Shown here in pieces: positions 40,867 to 50,356 of a stretch of 64,000 nucleotides of DNA; the stretch's first letter is position 1, and every line of letters begins with the position of its first letter. The stretch spans positions 1 to 64,000 of the forward strand of contig JAIXWP010000144.1 in the NCBI GenBank assembly GCA_027491215.1, in the 5' to 3' direction. The notes beneath the pieces are model-generated. The model saw only the letters and a list, made by a program, of their open reading frames with translations, did not search any database and was not told where the DNA came from. Both the position numbers and the translations under genes were made by a program. Origin of the DNA: Flavobacteriales bacterium. Lineage in GTDB: Bacteria; Bacteroidota; Bacteroidia; Flavobacteriales_D; Sanyastnellaceae.

Positions 40867-40904
40867 TAAAAAAGCCACTCATTTAGGGTGGCTTTTTATG
40901 TTTT
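40867..40904 (+). terminator. Intrinsic terminator after tRNA-Arg
   Basis: AAAAAAGCCACTCATTTAGGGTGGCTTTTTATGTTTT. Confidence 0.75.
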
Positions 40905-40921
40905 ATATGGGTTCGTTTATT

Positions 40922-41977
40922 TTAATACTTCCATCGATTCGCCAAAGCAACAAGTGATAGCATCACGGGTACTTCGATCAAGACACCCACAACTGTTGCT
41001 AGTGAGGCTCCTGATTCTAACCCAAAAAGTGATATTGCCACTGCCACAGATAACTCGAAGAAGTTACTTGCGCCGATCATGGCTGCAGGTGCGCAAACAG
41101 CATGACTCAATTTTAGTTTTCTTCCAATAAACCACGAAAGAAAAAATATGAAATAAGTCTGAATGGTTAATGGAATTGCAATGAGCAAAATCGCTAATGG
41201 ATCTGATGTGATTTGTTCTCCTTGAAATGCAAAAAGTAGTATCAAAGTCAACAATAAAGCAACAGTAGAAATAGGTTTTAATTCTTTTAAGAAAACAAGC
41301 TTAAACCACTCTTCTCCTTTCTTTTTGCGCAAGTAGTTATTTATAAGCCATCCGGCTAAAAGAGGAATAACCACGAAGACCACCACAGATGTTATTAGCG
41401 CATCATAAGGAATACCGATAGCTTGTCCATCTTCAAATGCGGAAATCCCAAATGCATGAAATAGAAATGCAACGATGGGAACAAAGGCTATAAGTAGAAT
41501 TAAATCATTCACACTAACCTGAATCAGGGTATAAGTCGGATCACCATCACTCAGGTAAGACCACACAAACACCATTGCGGTGCAAGGAGCAGCTCCAAGA
41601 AGTATTGCGCCAGCTATATATTGATCAGCTAACTCAGGTGTTATCCAAGCTTGAAATATGTGATAGAAGAAAATATATCCGAACAATGCCATACTAAATG
41701 GCTTTACGATCCAATTGATAAAGACTGTTAGGCCAAGACCTTTCCAATCTCTTGCAACATGTTTTATCGAAGAAAAATCAATCTGCACCATCATTGGAAA
41801 TATCATGGCCCAAACTAAAATGGCCACAGGTATATTAACCGTTGAAATATTAATTTCACTTAGTGTGCTGATGGAGTCTCCGCCAATGATACCTACAGCA
41901 ATTCCAACTCCAATGCACAAGAGCACCCAAAGGGTAAGATATTTTTCAAAGAATCCTATTGATTTTTTAGCTTCCAT
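40922..41977 (-). CDS. ACR3-type arsenite efflux permease
   Basis: FFEKYLTLWVLLCIGVGIAVG, AILLGAAPCTAMVFVWSYLSDGD, APAAMIGASNFFELSVAVAISLFGLESGASLATVVGVLIEVPVMLSLV: ACR3 motifs. Confidence 0.95.
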   Translation of the reverse strand: MEAKKSIGFFEKYLTLWVLLCIGVGIAVGIIGGDSISTLSEINISTVNIPVAILVWAMIFPMMVQIDFSSIKHVARDWKGLGLTVFINWIVKPFSMALFGYIFFYHIFQAWITPELADQYIAGAILLGAAPCTAMVFVWSYLSDGDPTYTLIQVSVNDLILLIAFVPIVAFLFHAFGISAFEDGQAIGIPYDALITSVVVFVVIPLLAGWLINNYLRKKKGEEWFKLVFLKELKPISTVALLLTLILLFAFQGEQITSDPLAILLIAIPLTIQTYFIFFLSWFIGRKLKLSHAVCAPAAMIGASNFFELSVAVAISLFGLESGASLATVVGVLIEVPVMLSLVALANRWKY

Positions 41978-41979
41978 GA

Positions 41980-42594
41980 TTAGTTATTTATTTGAGACAT
42001 TACATACAACATTTCGGTGGCTACTTGATCGCAACGCTCGCGATAGGCTTGCATTTTTATTGGACTTTCATCAAAATTTTTTGGGTCTTCATATGGAAGT
42101 GAAATTCGCTGCGCTGCTTGCGGAATGTGCGGGCAGTTCGCATCGGCATGTCCACAAGTCATTACTGCGGCGAAACCACTTTTTGGATTAAACGCATCGT
42201 CGTAAACTTTAGAAAAACAAATGATAGGAGGTGCCTTTTCATCATATCTTAAAGTATAAACAGGGTTAACAGAATCGCTTAGTTTATTTACTTCAAAACC
42301 AATCTCTGATAGTGTTTGCCCCACGGCACTGTACATGGCAGTAGCCTCTGTTCCTCCGTAGTAAACGACAACATTTTTTAACCCGTAAAAGGTTGCTGCA
42401 ACTTGAGCCCACACTTGTGTCAAATGACTGCGTCGAGAATTATGAGTACAGATCATAGTGAGCCCAATCGTTTCGTCTTCTTTTCTTTTGGAAATGAAAT
42501 CTACTAAAACCATCAATTGATTTTTTCGATCTTCAGCTATCGAATGAAAGTGTGAAATTCGATCTTCGATATAGGATAGAATTGAGGGATTCAT
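41980..42594 (-). CDS. Arsenate reductase / low-molecular-weight phosphatase-like protein
   Basis: MICTHNSRRSHLTQVWAQ (CxxNSxRS-type P-loop), ADANCPHIPQAAQRISLPYEDPKNFD. Confidence 0.85.
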   Translation of the reverse strand: MNPSILSYIEDRISHFHSIAEDRKNQLMVLVDFISKRKEDETIGLTMICTHNSRRSHLTQVWAQVAATFYGLKNVVVYYGGTEATAMYSAVGQTLSEIGFEVNKLSDSVNPVYTLRYDEKAPPIICFSKVYDDAFNPKSGFAAVMTCGHADANCPHIPQAAQRISLPYEDPKNFDESPIKMQAYRERCDQVATEMLYVMSQINN

Positions 42595-42606
42595 GATGGT
42601 GATTTT

Positions 42607-43083
42607 TTAGCAGCAGCCACCACCTGGTTTGCAGGTCGTGTTTGCGGATGCGATTGTCAAATCTTGTAATTCGATTTTTTGTTTCTGTGATGGAATGCCA
42701 CATGCATCTGAAGCAAGGCAAGCGGTAATAGTATTCACCAAGTGAAATGAAATGCCGTCGAAATCCAATCCATATTTACCAATGGTTTGTCCTTGATATT
42801 CTACTTCAATTTCCCAATCACCTAGCCCTAGTTTCTCTTCTCCTAAAGCAACAATTTTAGTGAGTTTGGCAGCAGCCAAACGATGGTCATGATCGTCCGC
42901 TGTCCAAAGTTGAAAACGCACTACGCGCTCTTCACGATATTGACCCCCACAATCAATAAATTGCTTTGTTACTTTTCCAATTTCTGTGACATGAAAATGG
43001 GCTGGAACAATTTGCCCGGTAGGGGTTATAAATTGGAGAATCTCTATGGTCGAAAGTGCCTTCTTGAATTCGATGAGTTTCAT
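42607..43083 (-). CDS. DUF6428 family protein of the ars operon
   Basis: PAHFHVTEIGKVTKQFIDCGG, Cys-rich tail TCKPGGGCC; sits between arsR and arsC. Confidence 0.8.
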   Translation of the reverse strand: MKLIEFKKALSTIEILQFITPTGQIVPAHFHVTEIGKVTKQFIDCGGQYREERVVRFQLWTADDHDHRLAAAKLTKIVALGEEKLGLGDWEIEVEYQGQTIGKYGLDFDGISFHLVNTITACLASDACGIPSQKQKIELQDLTIASANTTCKPGGGCC

Positions 43084-43101
43084 TATTTTTATATTAATTT
43101 A

Positions 43102-43120
43102 ATATTGCAATATTGCGATG
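43102..43120. promoter_or_regulatory. ArsR operator-like site in front of the DUF6428-arsC-ACR3 genes
   Basis: ATATTGCAATATTGCGATG, sharing CAATATTGCGATG with the arsR upstream palindrome. Confidence 0.55.
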
Positions 43121-43140
43121 AATGGTTTCAAAAAAATAGT

Positions 43141-43476
43141 CTAGCAACAGTCGCTTCCGCACGAGGTGGAGAATTTCGAAAACAATGCAGACATCATTTC
43201 AGATACTTCTTCCCATTTCTTGGCATTGATACAATAACTTACTGAAGTGCCTTCGATAGTGCCTTGGATCAATCCTATGGTTTTTAATTCTTTCAAATGT
43301 TGGCTGATAGTCGCTTGAGCAAGACCAAGTTCCTCCACTAATTCTCCATTGATGCAGCGATTTGCTTTCACCAAATATTGAATTATTGCAATGCGCGCTG
43401 GGTGACCCAACACTTTTGCGATAAGAGCAATTTCATTTTGATCCTTCGTAAATAAATCTGTTTTAGTTACGCCCAT
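43141..43476 (-). CDS. ArsR family transcriptional regulator
   Basis: Winged-helix ALIAKVLGHPARIAIIQYLVKANRCINGELVEELGLAQATISQHLKELKTIGLIQG; C-terminal CGSDCC metal ligands. Confidence 0.93.
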   Translation of the reverse strand: MGVTKTDLFTKDQNEIALIAKVLGHPARIAIIQYLVKANRCINGELVEELGLAQATISQHLKELKTIGLIQGTIEGTSVSYCINAKKWEEVSEMMSALFSKFSTSCGSDCC

Positions 43477-43480
43477 AATT

Positions 43481-43498
43481 CATCGCAATATTACGATG
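43481..43498. promoter_or_regulatory. ArsR operator-like palindrome immediately upstream of arsR
   Basis: CATCGCAATATTACGATG, an 18-bp near-perfect inverted repeat (CATCG-nAATATTn-CGATG), 4 bp upstream of arsR ATG. Confidence 0.6.
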
Positions 43499-43512
43499 TA
43501 ATTTCTGCTTTA

Positions 43513-44958
43513 TCAAATAAATTGTGTTGCCACCCAAATAAGGGCGCTCAGAAGGATGAAGGAAAGAATATTCAATATAATCCCAGCTTTGAGCATATCT
43601 GCTGCCTTGATATGTCCACTGCTGTAGGCAATGGCGTTTGGAGGTGTGCTCATTGGGAACATGAAATCACAACTTGCAGCGATGGTAACGGGAATAGCGA
43701 AAAGAATCGGGTCGACTCCAGCACCTACTGCTAAGGCCGCAACAATGGGTACGAAAATATTGACCATCGCCAAATTGCTCATCAGTGCGGTGAGTACAAG
43801 TCCTACAAGACAGAGCAAACTCACGAAGACAAAGGTGTTCGATTGATCTACTCCCGACATTAGTTCTGTTACTTTCTCAATGAGTCCACTAAACTTAAAT
43901 GCTTCTGAAAGTGCGAGTCCTCCTCCAAAAATGAGCAATACTCCCCACGGAAGTTTTTCGGTGTCTTTCCACTCTAAAAGCCTTGATTCTGTTGGTTTAC
44001 TTGAAGGAATAATAAAAAGCATAATGGCTGCGACCATTCCTATACCAACATCCGTTACTTGGATATTTTCTGATGGAAACCATTTTGCAATCGGTTCTTG
44101 CAAAATCCATAGGATGGCTGTAAGAACGAATACTACAAATACTCGCTTCTCTTCCTTTTTCCAACTTCCTAATTTATCGAGTTCATCTCGAATGATATTA
44201 TTGCCAATACTGAATTCACCAAGTTTATTGGGGAAAATTACTTTTACCAAAAGAAAATATGATGAAATAAAAAGTATAAAGGAAAAAGGAAGTCCAAACT
44301 TGAGCCAGTCAAAAAAGCTAACGGTGGTGTTGAATGTGTCGCTGCTTAAAATCCCCGCCATTGCCGCATTTGGGGGGCTGCCCACTAAGGTGGCGATACC
44401 ACCAATACTAGCCCCATATGCGATAGAGAGCATTAAAGTAAGCGCGAAATTTTTCTCTTTTTTACCATGCAGTTTTTTGTCCTCATGCAACAATAGAGCA
44501 ATCACAGAACTAGCGATTGGGAACATCATCAATGCAGTCGCCGTATTGCTAATCCACATCGAAATGAGATAAGAAGAGGTGTAAAAGCCAAGGATGATGC
44601 GATCTGCGCCGAGTCCCGTTCGGTGAACAATGGATAGGGCCAATCTTCGATGCAGGTTCCATTTTTCCATCGCTAAAGCGATGATGAATCCTGACATGAA
44701 TAAGAAGACATATTTGTTTCCGTAGGCCAGGCACGTTTTTTCAATGGATAAAATACCAAAGAGTGGAAAAACTGCTACAGGCAAGAGGGAGGTAGTACCC
44801 ATCGGTACGGCCTCTGTAATCCACCAAATCAGCATCCAGGCAATGACTCCTATCGTTTTTGAAGCTATGGGCTCAAGACCAGAAATGGGTAAGAAGCAAA
44901 ATATCAAGAAGACCAAAGGGCCCGCGATTAGGGAGAGTGTTCTGTTTTTTTCCATCAA
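43513..44958 (-). CDS. SLC13/DASS family sodium/anion symporter
   Basis: WWITEAVPMGTTSLLPVAVFPLFGI, SIAYGASIGGIATLVGSPPNA, CDFMFPMSTPPNAIAYSSGHI. Confidence 0.92.
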   Translation of the reverse strand: MMEKNRTLSLIAGPLVFLIFCFLPISGLEPIASKTIGVIAWMLIWWITEAVPMGTTSLLPVAVFPLFGILSIEKTCLAYGNKYVFLFMSGFIIALAMEKWNLHRRLALSIVHRTGLGADRIILGFYTSSYLISMWISNTATALMMFPIASSVIALLLHEDKKLHGKKEKNFALTLMLSIAYGASIGGIATLVGSPPNAAMAGILSSDTFNTTVSFFDWLKFGLPFSFILFISSYFLLVKVIFPNKLGEFSIGNNIIRDELDKLGSWKKEEKRVFVVFVLTAILWILQEPIAKWFPSENIQVTDVGIGMVAAIMLFIIPSSKPTESRLLEWKDTEKLPWGVLLIFGGGLALSEAFKFSGLIEKVTELMSGVDQSNTFVFVSLLCLVGLVLTALMSNLAMVNIFVPIVAALAVGAGVDPILFAIPVTIAASCDFMFPMSTPPNAIAYSSGHIKAADMLKAGIILNILSFILLSALIWVATQFI

Positions 44959-45010
44959 GCCAAATGTATCTGATTAATCTCTTCTCTTCATCTGTTTACC
45001 TTTGCAAAAT

Positions 45011-46444
45011 ATGGCAGATCGTTTATTTAAAAAGAACCAATTATTAGAATTGGAGATTATCGACTTAGCATTCGGTGGTGTAGGCATTGCAAAGATCCCT
45101 ACTGAGCAGGGCGATTTTACTGTATTTGTACAAAACACTATTCCTGGTCAAATCGTTGAAGCACAGATACAAAAGGCTGCCAGAAGATATGCTGAATGCC
45201 GATTGGTAAAAGTCTTGAAGCCTTCTCCACAAGAAGTCTCCATGCCTTATCAACCTATTCCCGGAGCGCCATATGCTACATGGCCTTTGGACTTGCAGAT
45301 GGCTTCAAAAAAGAAGAACACCATCGAACTTTTTAAACGCATTGGGAAGGTAGAAAATGCGGAACAAATTCTAGATGAATTCATTCAGTCACCCGAACAA
45401 TGGCACTATCGAAATAAAATGGAATACTCTTTTTCTGTGATTCGATTTGACGAAGCAGAAGAAAAAGAAGTAGACGATTTCGCGCTTGGATTCAAACATA
45501 GAGGTACGTGGTGGTGTGTTGAAAATCTCGACAAAGATTCAGGAATGTTTGACGCGGCATTTGAAAATGCACTAAGAGAAATTCGCGAATGGTGCATCCA
45601 AAGTGGACTCCCTGCTTGGCTGCCTCCGAAGAGAAGAGGCTTCTTCCGATTTTTAGTAGTTAGAAAAAGCTTTAGCTCAAATGAAATTTTGATGAATCTC
45701 GTCACCACAGATGACAATATAGAATTGTTTGACAGAAAGGGATTTTGCGACAGATTGAAATCTCTTTTAGGTGACCGACTAGCTGGGATCATTCATACAA
45801 TAAATAATGATGAAGGAGATCGTGTCGATCCTCTAAATGGCTCGACAGAATTAGTTTATGGCAAATCGAAAATAGTGGAGGAGATCAATGGGTTGAAATT
45901 TGAAATCAGTATGCAAAGCTTTTTTCAAACTAATCCAAAAAGCGCGGAGCGTTTGTATAACAAGGTGTTGGATTATGCTGATGTCGACGGAAGTGATGAC
46001 GGTACTGTGATCCTTGATTTGTTCTGTGGCACCGGGACTATTGCGCAATTAATGGCCAAGCGGAGTAAGAGAAAAATAGTAGGTGTAGATATTGTTGCCT
46101 CTGCTATTGAAGATGCGAAAAAAAACGCAGAGCGAAATGGTATTCATGACATCGATTTTCATGCTGCAGATGTAGGAAAGTTTCTACTGGAATATCCCGA
46201 TTATCAAGGAAAAATACACACACTCGTTTTAGATCCACCAAGAGGAGGCATCGCTCCGAAAACACTGAGAAAGGTGATGGCTTTGGGTGCAAAAAGAATC
46301 GTTTATGTGAGCTGTAATCCTTCTACGCAAGCGCGTGATACGGAGATGTTACGAGAGCAAGGCTACGAGCTTAAAAAATGGAGCTTAGTAGATCAGTTTC
46401 CTAATACGTCACATATTGAATCGGTTGCGCTTTTTGAACGATAA
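45011..46444 (+). CDS. rlmD: 23S rRNA (uracil(1939)-C(5))-methyltransferase RlmD (ATG 45011 preferred over 45002)
   Basis: TRAM-like N-terminus; VILDLFCGTGTIAQLMAKRSKRKIVGVDIV; LDPPRGG; VYVSCNPSTQARD. Confidence 0.93.
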   Translation: MADRLFKKNQLLELEIIDLAFGGVGIAKIPTEQGDFTVFVQNTIPGQIVEAQIQKAARRYAECRLVKVLKPSPQEVSMPYQPIPGAPYATWPLDLQMASKKKNTIELFKRIGKVENAEQILDEFIQSPEQWHYRNKMEYSFSVIRFDEAEEKEVDDFALGFKHRGTWWCVENLDKDSGMFDAAFENALREIREWCIQSGLPAWLPPKRRGFFRFLVVRKSFSSNEILMNLVTTDDNIELFDRKGFCDRLKSLLGDRLAGIIHTINNDEGDRVDPLNGSTELVYGKSKIVEEINGLKFEISMQSFFQTNPKSAERLYNKVLDYADVDGSDDGTVILDLFCGTGTIAQLMAKRSKRKIVGVDIVASAIEDAKKNAERNGIHDIDFHAADVGKFLLEYPDYQGKIHTLVLDPPRGGIAPKTLRKVMALGAKRIVYVSCNPSTQARDTEMLREQGYELKKWSLVDQFPNTSHIESVALFER

Positions 46445-46476
46445 TGACTTAACTTTCGAACATATTTAAGACCAAC

Positions 46477-46986
46477 ATGCCAAAGGAAAGAACATTGATT
46501 TTAGAGTCGAGTAGAGTGAATCAAAAAATCACTCGAATGGCACATGAGATTTATGAGCATCATCACAAATCAAAAGATTTGATATTGATTGGAATTTCAG
46601 GCCGTGGATTTGAATTGGCAGGTCGCTTGGCTGAATTACTCAAAGAAATTTCTCCTTTGAAAATTCAAAAATTAGAAATTTCCATGAATAAAGAAAATCC
46701 ACTCAAAGGTGACATTTTGTTGAGTGGTGAGTTATCTGAATTGAAGGGAAAAGAAGTGGTACTAGTAGATGACGTTCTGAATAGTGGTAAGACGCTTATG
46801 TTTGCTGCGCGTCATATTCTACAAGTGGAAATCAAAAAGCTTTCTGTAGCAACGTTAGTAGAACGCTCGCATAGAAAGTTTCCTTTGAAATCAGATTTTG
46901 TAGGTCTTACATTGTCTACTAATTTGAAGGAGCATGTTTCAGTAGATCTTACAGCAAAAAAAGAAAGCATACATCTAGAGGCTTAG
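46477..46986 (+). CDS. Phosphoribosyltransferase family protein (PyrR-like)
   Basis: GISGRGFELAGRLAELL; VVLVDDVLNSGKTLMFAARHI PRPP-binding motif. Confidence 0.82.
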   Translation: MPKERTLILESSRVNQKITRMAHEIYEHHHKSKDLILIGISGRGFELAGRLAELLKEISPLKIQKLEISMNKENPLKGDILLSGELSELKGKEVVLVDDVLNSGKTLMFAARHILQVEIKKLSVATLVERSHRKFPLKSDFVGLTLSTNLKEHVSVDLTAKKESIHLEA

Positions 46987-47490
46987 AGCAGCTTCTATTT
47001 CATGAGTGATGGTTTCAATCGATTTTTTCTCTGTGTTGATTGTCATCGATGCTTTTTCGTAGAACCTTTTTCTTCTTAAAAAAAGGCTATCCAATGTTTC
47101 AAGTATTTCATCATTCGTTTGATGAGCAAGCAATGGTCTTGTCTGCACGTCGTCTTTTAATCTTGAAAGAAGCAATGTGTTGTTTGCTTTTAGATAGACA
47201 CTCCACCCGCTTGATTTCATAACTTCTATATTGTCGAAAAAACAAGGAGTCCCACCACCTGTTGCTACCACTACACTAGCTCTTTGGTTACATACCTCAA
47301 GAAGCGCTTTTCTTTCTACTTCTCTAAAATATTCTACTCCTTTTAGTTTGAAAATATCTTCAATAGAGCGAACTTCTTTTGCCTCGATGTATTCATCTAG
47401 ATCAATGAATGATTGACCTAACTGCTTTGCGAGGAGTTTCCCGATCGAGCTTTTTCCAGCCCCCATCATGCCAATCAAAAATACTTTCAT
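46975..47490 (-). CDS. aroK: Shikimate kinase
   Basis: VFLIGMMGAGKSSIGKLLAKQLGQSFIDLDEYIE; ATGGGTPCF. Confidence 0.95.
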   Translation of the reverse strand: MKVFLIGMMGAGKSSIGKLLAKQLGQSFIDLDEYIEAKEVRSIEDIFKLKGVEYFREVERKALLEVCNQRASVVVATGGGTPCFFDNIEVMKSSGWSVYLKANNTLLLSRLKDDVQTRPLLAHQTNDEILETLDSLFLRRKRFYEKASMTINTEKKSIETITHEIEAALSL

Positions 47491-47639
47491 GCTATAAAGG
47501 TACTTGGAATTCGGCCGAATTGACCTGAGTTGTACAACTAGTCTATACTAATTGGCATACTTCACGCGATGAATGCGACATTTTTTCATAAAAATCGAGT
47601 TGGATAGCTGTTTGATAGCCCTGAGCAAAACCAAGAACA

Positions 47640-50258
47640 ATGGATTTTTCAAAGTTTACAATTAAGTCACAAGAAGTGATTTCGAGAGCTCAGCAAATAG
47701 CTTTAGCTAAAGAGCAACAAATCATTGAGAATGCGCACCTCCTAAAGGCGGTGCTAGAAGTGGATGAAAACGTGACACCATTTTTATTAAAGAAAATGCA
47801 GGTCAATGTTGATTTGTTGGAGCAGGCTTTAGACCGCATGATTGACGGTAGGCCTAAGGTGCAAGGAGGTCAATTACAATTGTCACCAGATGCATCACAA
47901 ACATTATTGAACGCTCAAAATTATTTGCGAGAGTTTCAGGATGAGTTTGTGAGTATCGAGCATATTCTATTGGCCTTGGCAGATGGAAAAGATCAAGCCT
48001 CACAAATGCTTCGCGATAGCGGTGTTTCAAGAAAGGAGTTGAAAGCGGCAGTTTTAGAATTACGTAAAGGAAAGAAAGTAACCTCGTCCACCCAAGAGGA
48101 AACATACAATGCATTGTCAAAGTATGCGAAAAACCTCAACAAGATGGCCCAAGAAGGCAAGCTGGATCCTGTTATAGGAAGAGATGAAGAGATAAGAAGA
48201 GTGACACAAATTCTATCACGAAGATCTAAGAATAATCCTATTATCATTGGAGAACCAGGAGTCGGAAAAACCGCAATTGCAGAGGGCTTGGCTTATCGAA
48301 TTATCAAAGGAGATGTTCCGGAAAATTTGAAGTCAAAAACAATTTATGCGTTAGATATGGCTTCTCTGATTGCTGGGGCAAAATACAAGGGAGAGTTTGA
48401 GGAGCGTTTAAAATCAGTGGTGAATGAAGTGCAGGGAAGTGATGGAGAAATTATTCTGTTCATTGATGAAATTCATACCCTAGTGGGAGCGGGTGGAGGA
48501 GAAGGAGCGATGGACGCTGCCAATATCCTTAAGCCAGCATTGGCCAGAGGTGAATTAAGAGCAATAGGAGCTACAACGCTCAATGAATATCAGAAATATT
48601 TTGAGAAGGATAAAGCACTAGAGCGAAGATTTCAAAAGGTAATGATCGACGAGCCAGATCGTGATGCTGCAATTAGCATTTTACGAGGCTTGAAAGAGCG
48701 TTATGAAAATCACCATAAGGTGCAAATTAAAGATGACGCAATTATCGCTGCAGTAGAATTATCTCAGCGCTATATAACAGATCGTTTTCTTCCAGATAAA
48801 GCGATAGACTTGATTGATGAGGCGGCTGCAAAACTGCGTATTGAAATGAATTCAAAGCCCCAAGAATTGGATGAAATCGAGCGCAAGATCATGCAGCTTG
48901 AAATTGAAAGAGAAGCGATCAAAAGAGAAAATAATACTTCAAAGCTCACGGAATTAAATCGAGAAATTGCAGAGAAACAAGAGGAGAAGAATAGTTTGTC
49001 TGCAAAGTGGCAAGCGGAAAAAGGTGTTGTGGACATGATTCAAAATGCCAAAAAAGAAATTGAAAGTTTAAAGTTTCAGGCTGAGCAAGCAGAGCGTGAA
49101 GGAAACTACGGTTTAGTAGCAGAAATTAGATATGGTAAAGTGAAGGAGCAAGAGCAAATCATTGAAAAGGAACATTTGAAGTTGATAGAGCTTCAGGCTA
49201 ATTCTAAGATGCTCAAAGAGGAAGTGGATCCAGAGGAGATTGCGGATGTGGTAAGTCGTTGGACGGGTATTCCTGTTACGCGATTGGTGGAGAGTGAGAA
49301 AGCGAAGTTGCTGCGTTTAGAATTAGAGCTGGGCAAGAGAGTAGTGGGACAAGAAGAAGCAATAACTGCAATTAGCGACGCTGTTAGAAGAAGCAGAGCG
49401 GGATTGGCAGATGAGCGCAAGCCTATTGGTTCGTTCATTTTCCTCGGTACCACTGGTGTGGGAAAAACAGAACTGGCTAAGGCCTTGAGCGAATTCCTTT
49501 TCAATGACGAAAATGCAATGACTCGAATTGATATGTCTGAATATCAAGAAAGTCATAGTGTGAGTCGATTAGTAGGAGCGCCTCCCGGCTATGTGGGGTA
49601 TGATGAGGGCGGTCAATTGACAGAGGCTGTGAGAAGAAAGCCTTATAGTGTGATTCTCTTAGATGAAATTGAAAAAGCCCATCCTGACGTGTACAATATT
49701 CTATTGCAAGTTTTAGATGATGGACGTTTAACTGACTCGAAAGGTCGAATGGTCAATTTTAAAAACACCATTATTATCATGACAAGCAATTTGGGATCTC
49801 AAATAATTCAAGAGAACTACGATCGCGCAAAGGATCCAGATGATTTCGAATTGTTTGAAAAAACGAAGTCTGAAGTACTTTCATTGCTAAAATCAAGTCT
49901 GCGCCCAGAGTTTTTGAATCGCATTGACGAAACCATAATGTTTACCCCGCTTCGCAAAAGCCAAATAGAAAGTATTGTAAGGATCCAAATGAAAGCGCTT
50001 ACCGAACGTTTAAAGGCTTCGGAGATAAACTTAGTCATTACACCAGACGCGCTGTCGTACTTGGCTCAAAAAGGCTTTGATCCGCAATTTGGAGCTAGAC
50101 CAGTAAAAAGGGTAATTCAGCGAGAAGTCATGAATGAATTATCGAAATATATCCTTTCTGGAAAAATTGATAAAGCTGAGCCTGTTGTTCTGGATGTATT
50201 TGATAATCAGGTGGTTTTCAGAAAAAAGATCGAAGAAGAAGCTCTAATAGAGGTTTAA
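47640..50258 (+). CDS. clpB: ATP-dependent chaperone ClpB
   Basis: Two AAA+ domains: GEPGVGKTAIAEGLA and LGTTGVGKTELAKALSEFLF; ClpB middle coiled-coil domain present. Confidence 0.98.
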   Translation: MDFSKFTIKSQEVISRAQQIALAKEQQIIENAHLLKAVLEVDENVTPFLLKKMQVNVDLLEQALDRMIDGRPKVQGGQLQLSPDASQTLLNAQNYLREFQDEFVSIEHILLALADGKDQASQMLRDSGVSRKELKAAVLELRKGKKVTSSTQEETYNALSKYAKNLNKMAQEGKLDPVIGRDEEIRRVTQILSRRSKNNPIIIGEPGVGKTAIAEGLAYRIIKGDVPENLKSKTIYALDMASLIAGAKYKGEFEERLKSVVNEVQGSDGEIILFIDEIHTLVGAGGGEGAMDAANILKPALARGELRAIGATTLNEYQKYFEKDKALERRFQKVMIDEPDRDAAISILRGLKERYENHHKVQIKDDAIIAAVELSQRYITDRFLPDKAIDLIDEAAAKLRIEMNSKPQELDEIERKIMQLEIEREAIKRENNTSKLTELNREIAEKQEEKNSLSAKWQAEKGVVDMIQNAKKEIESLKFQAEQAEREGNYGLVAEIRYGKVKEQEQIIEKEHLKLIELQANSKMLKEEVDPEEIADVVSRWTGIPVTRLVESEKAKLLRLELELGKRVVGQEEAITAISDAVRRSRAGLADERKPIGSFIFLGTTGVGKTELAKALSEFLFNDENAMTRIDMSEYQESHSVSRLVGAPPGYVGYDEGGQLTEAVRRKPYSVILLDEIEKAHPDVYNILLQVLDDGRLTDSKGRMVNFKNTIIIMTSNLGSQIIQENYDRAKDPDDFELFEKTKSEVLSLLKSSLRPEFLNRIDETIMFTPLRKSQIESIVRIQMKALTERLKASEINLVITPDALSYLAQKGFDPQFGARPVKRVIQREVMNELSKYILSGKIDKAEPVVLDVFDNQVVFRKKIEEEALIEV

Positions 50259-50356
50259 TTGATTTTTTTTTGAAAAAAGTGAAACCTTTTGAAACCTACT
50301 GGCGTACAAAACAATGTAGAATGTTTTTTTTGGTTTATTAAGGTTACAAAATATTG

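Noticed and set aside
40542-40882. Three minus-strand ORFs (GWQDSNLRPPAPKAGAIPGYATP..., etc.) over the tRNA region
   Set aside because: They are antisense translations of the tRNA-Ser/Pro/Arg genes, a classic annotation artefact.
43880-44572. 230-aa plus-strand ORF antisense to the SLC13 symporter
   Set aside because: Fully within a well-supported CDS on the other strand; low-complexity, Ser/Pro/Ile-rich translation with no domain pattern.
40507-45000. Integrative element at tRNA-Arg
   Set aside because: No integrase, no obvious duplicated tRNA 3' end and no direct-repeat boundary seen; kept only as a low-interest hypothesis.
47521-47640. CIRCE/HrcA operator upstream of clpB
   Set aside because: No TTAGCACTC-N9-GAGTGCTAA-like inverted repeat present.
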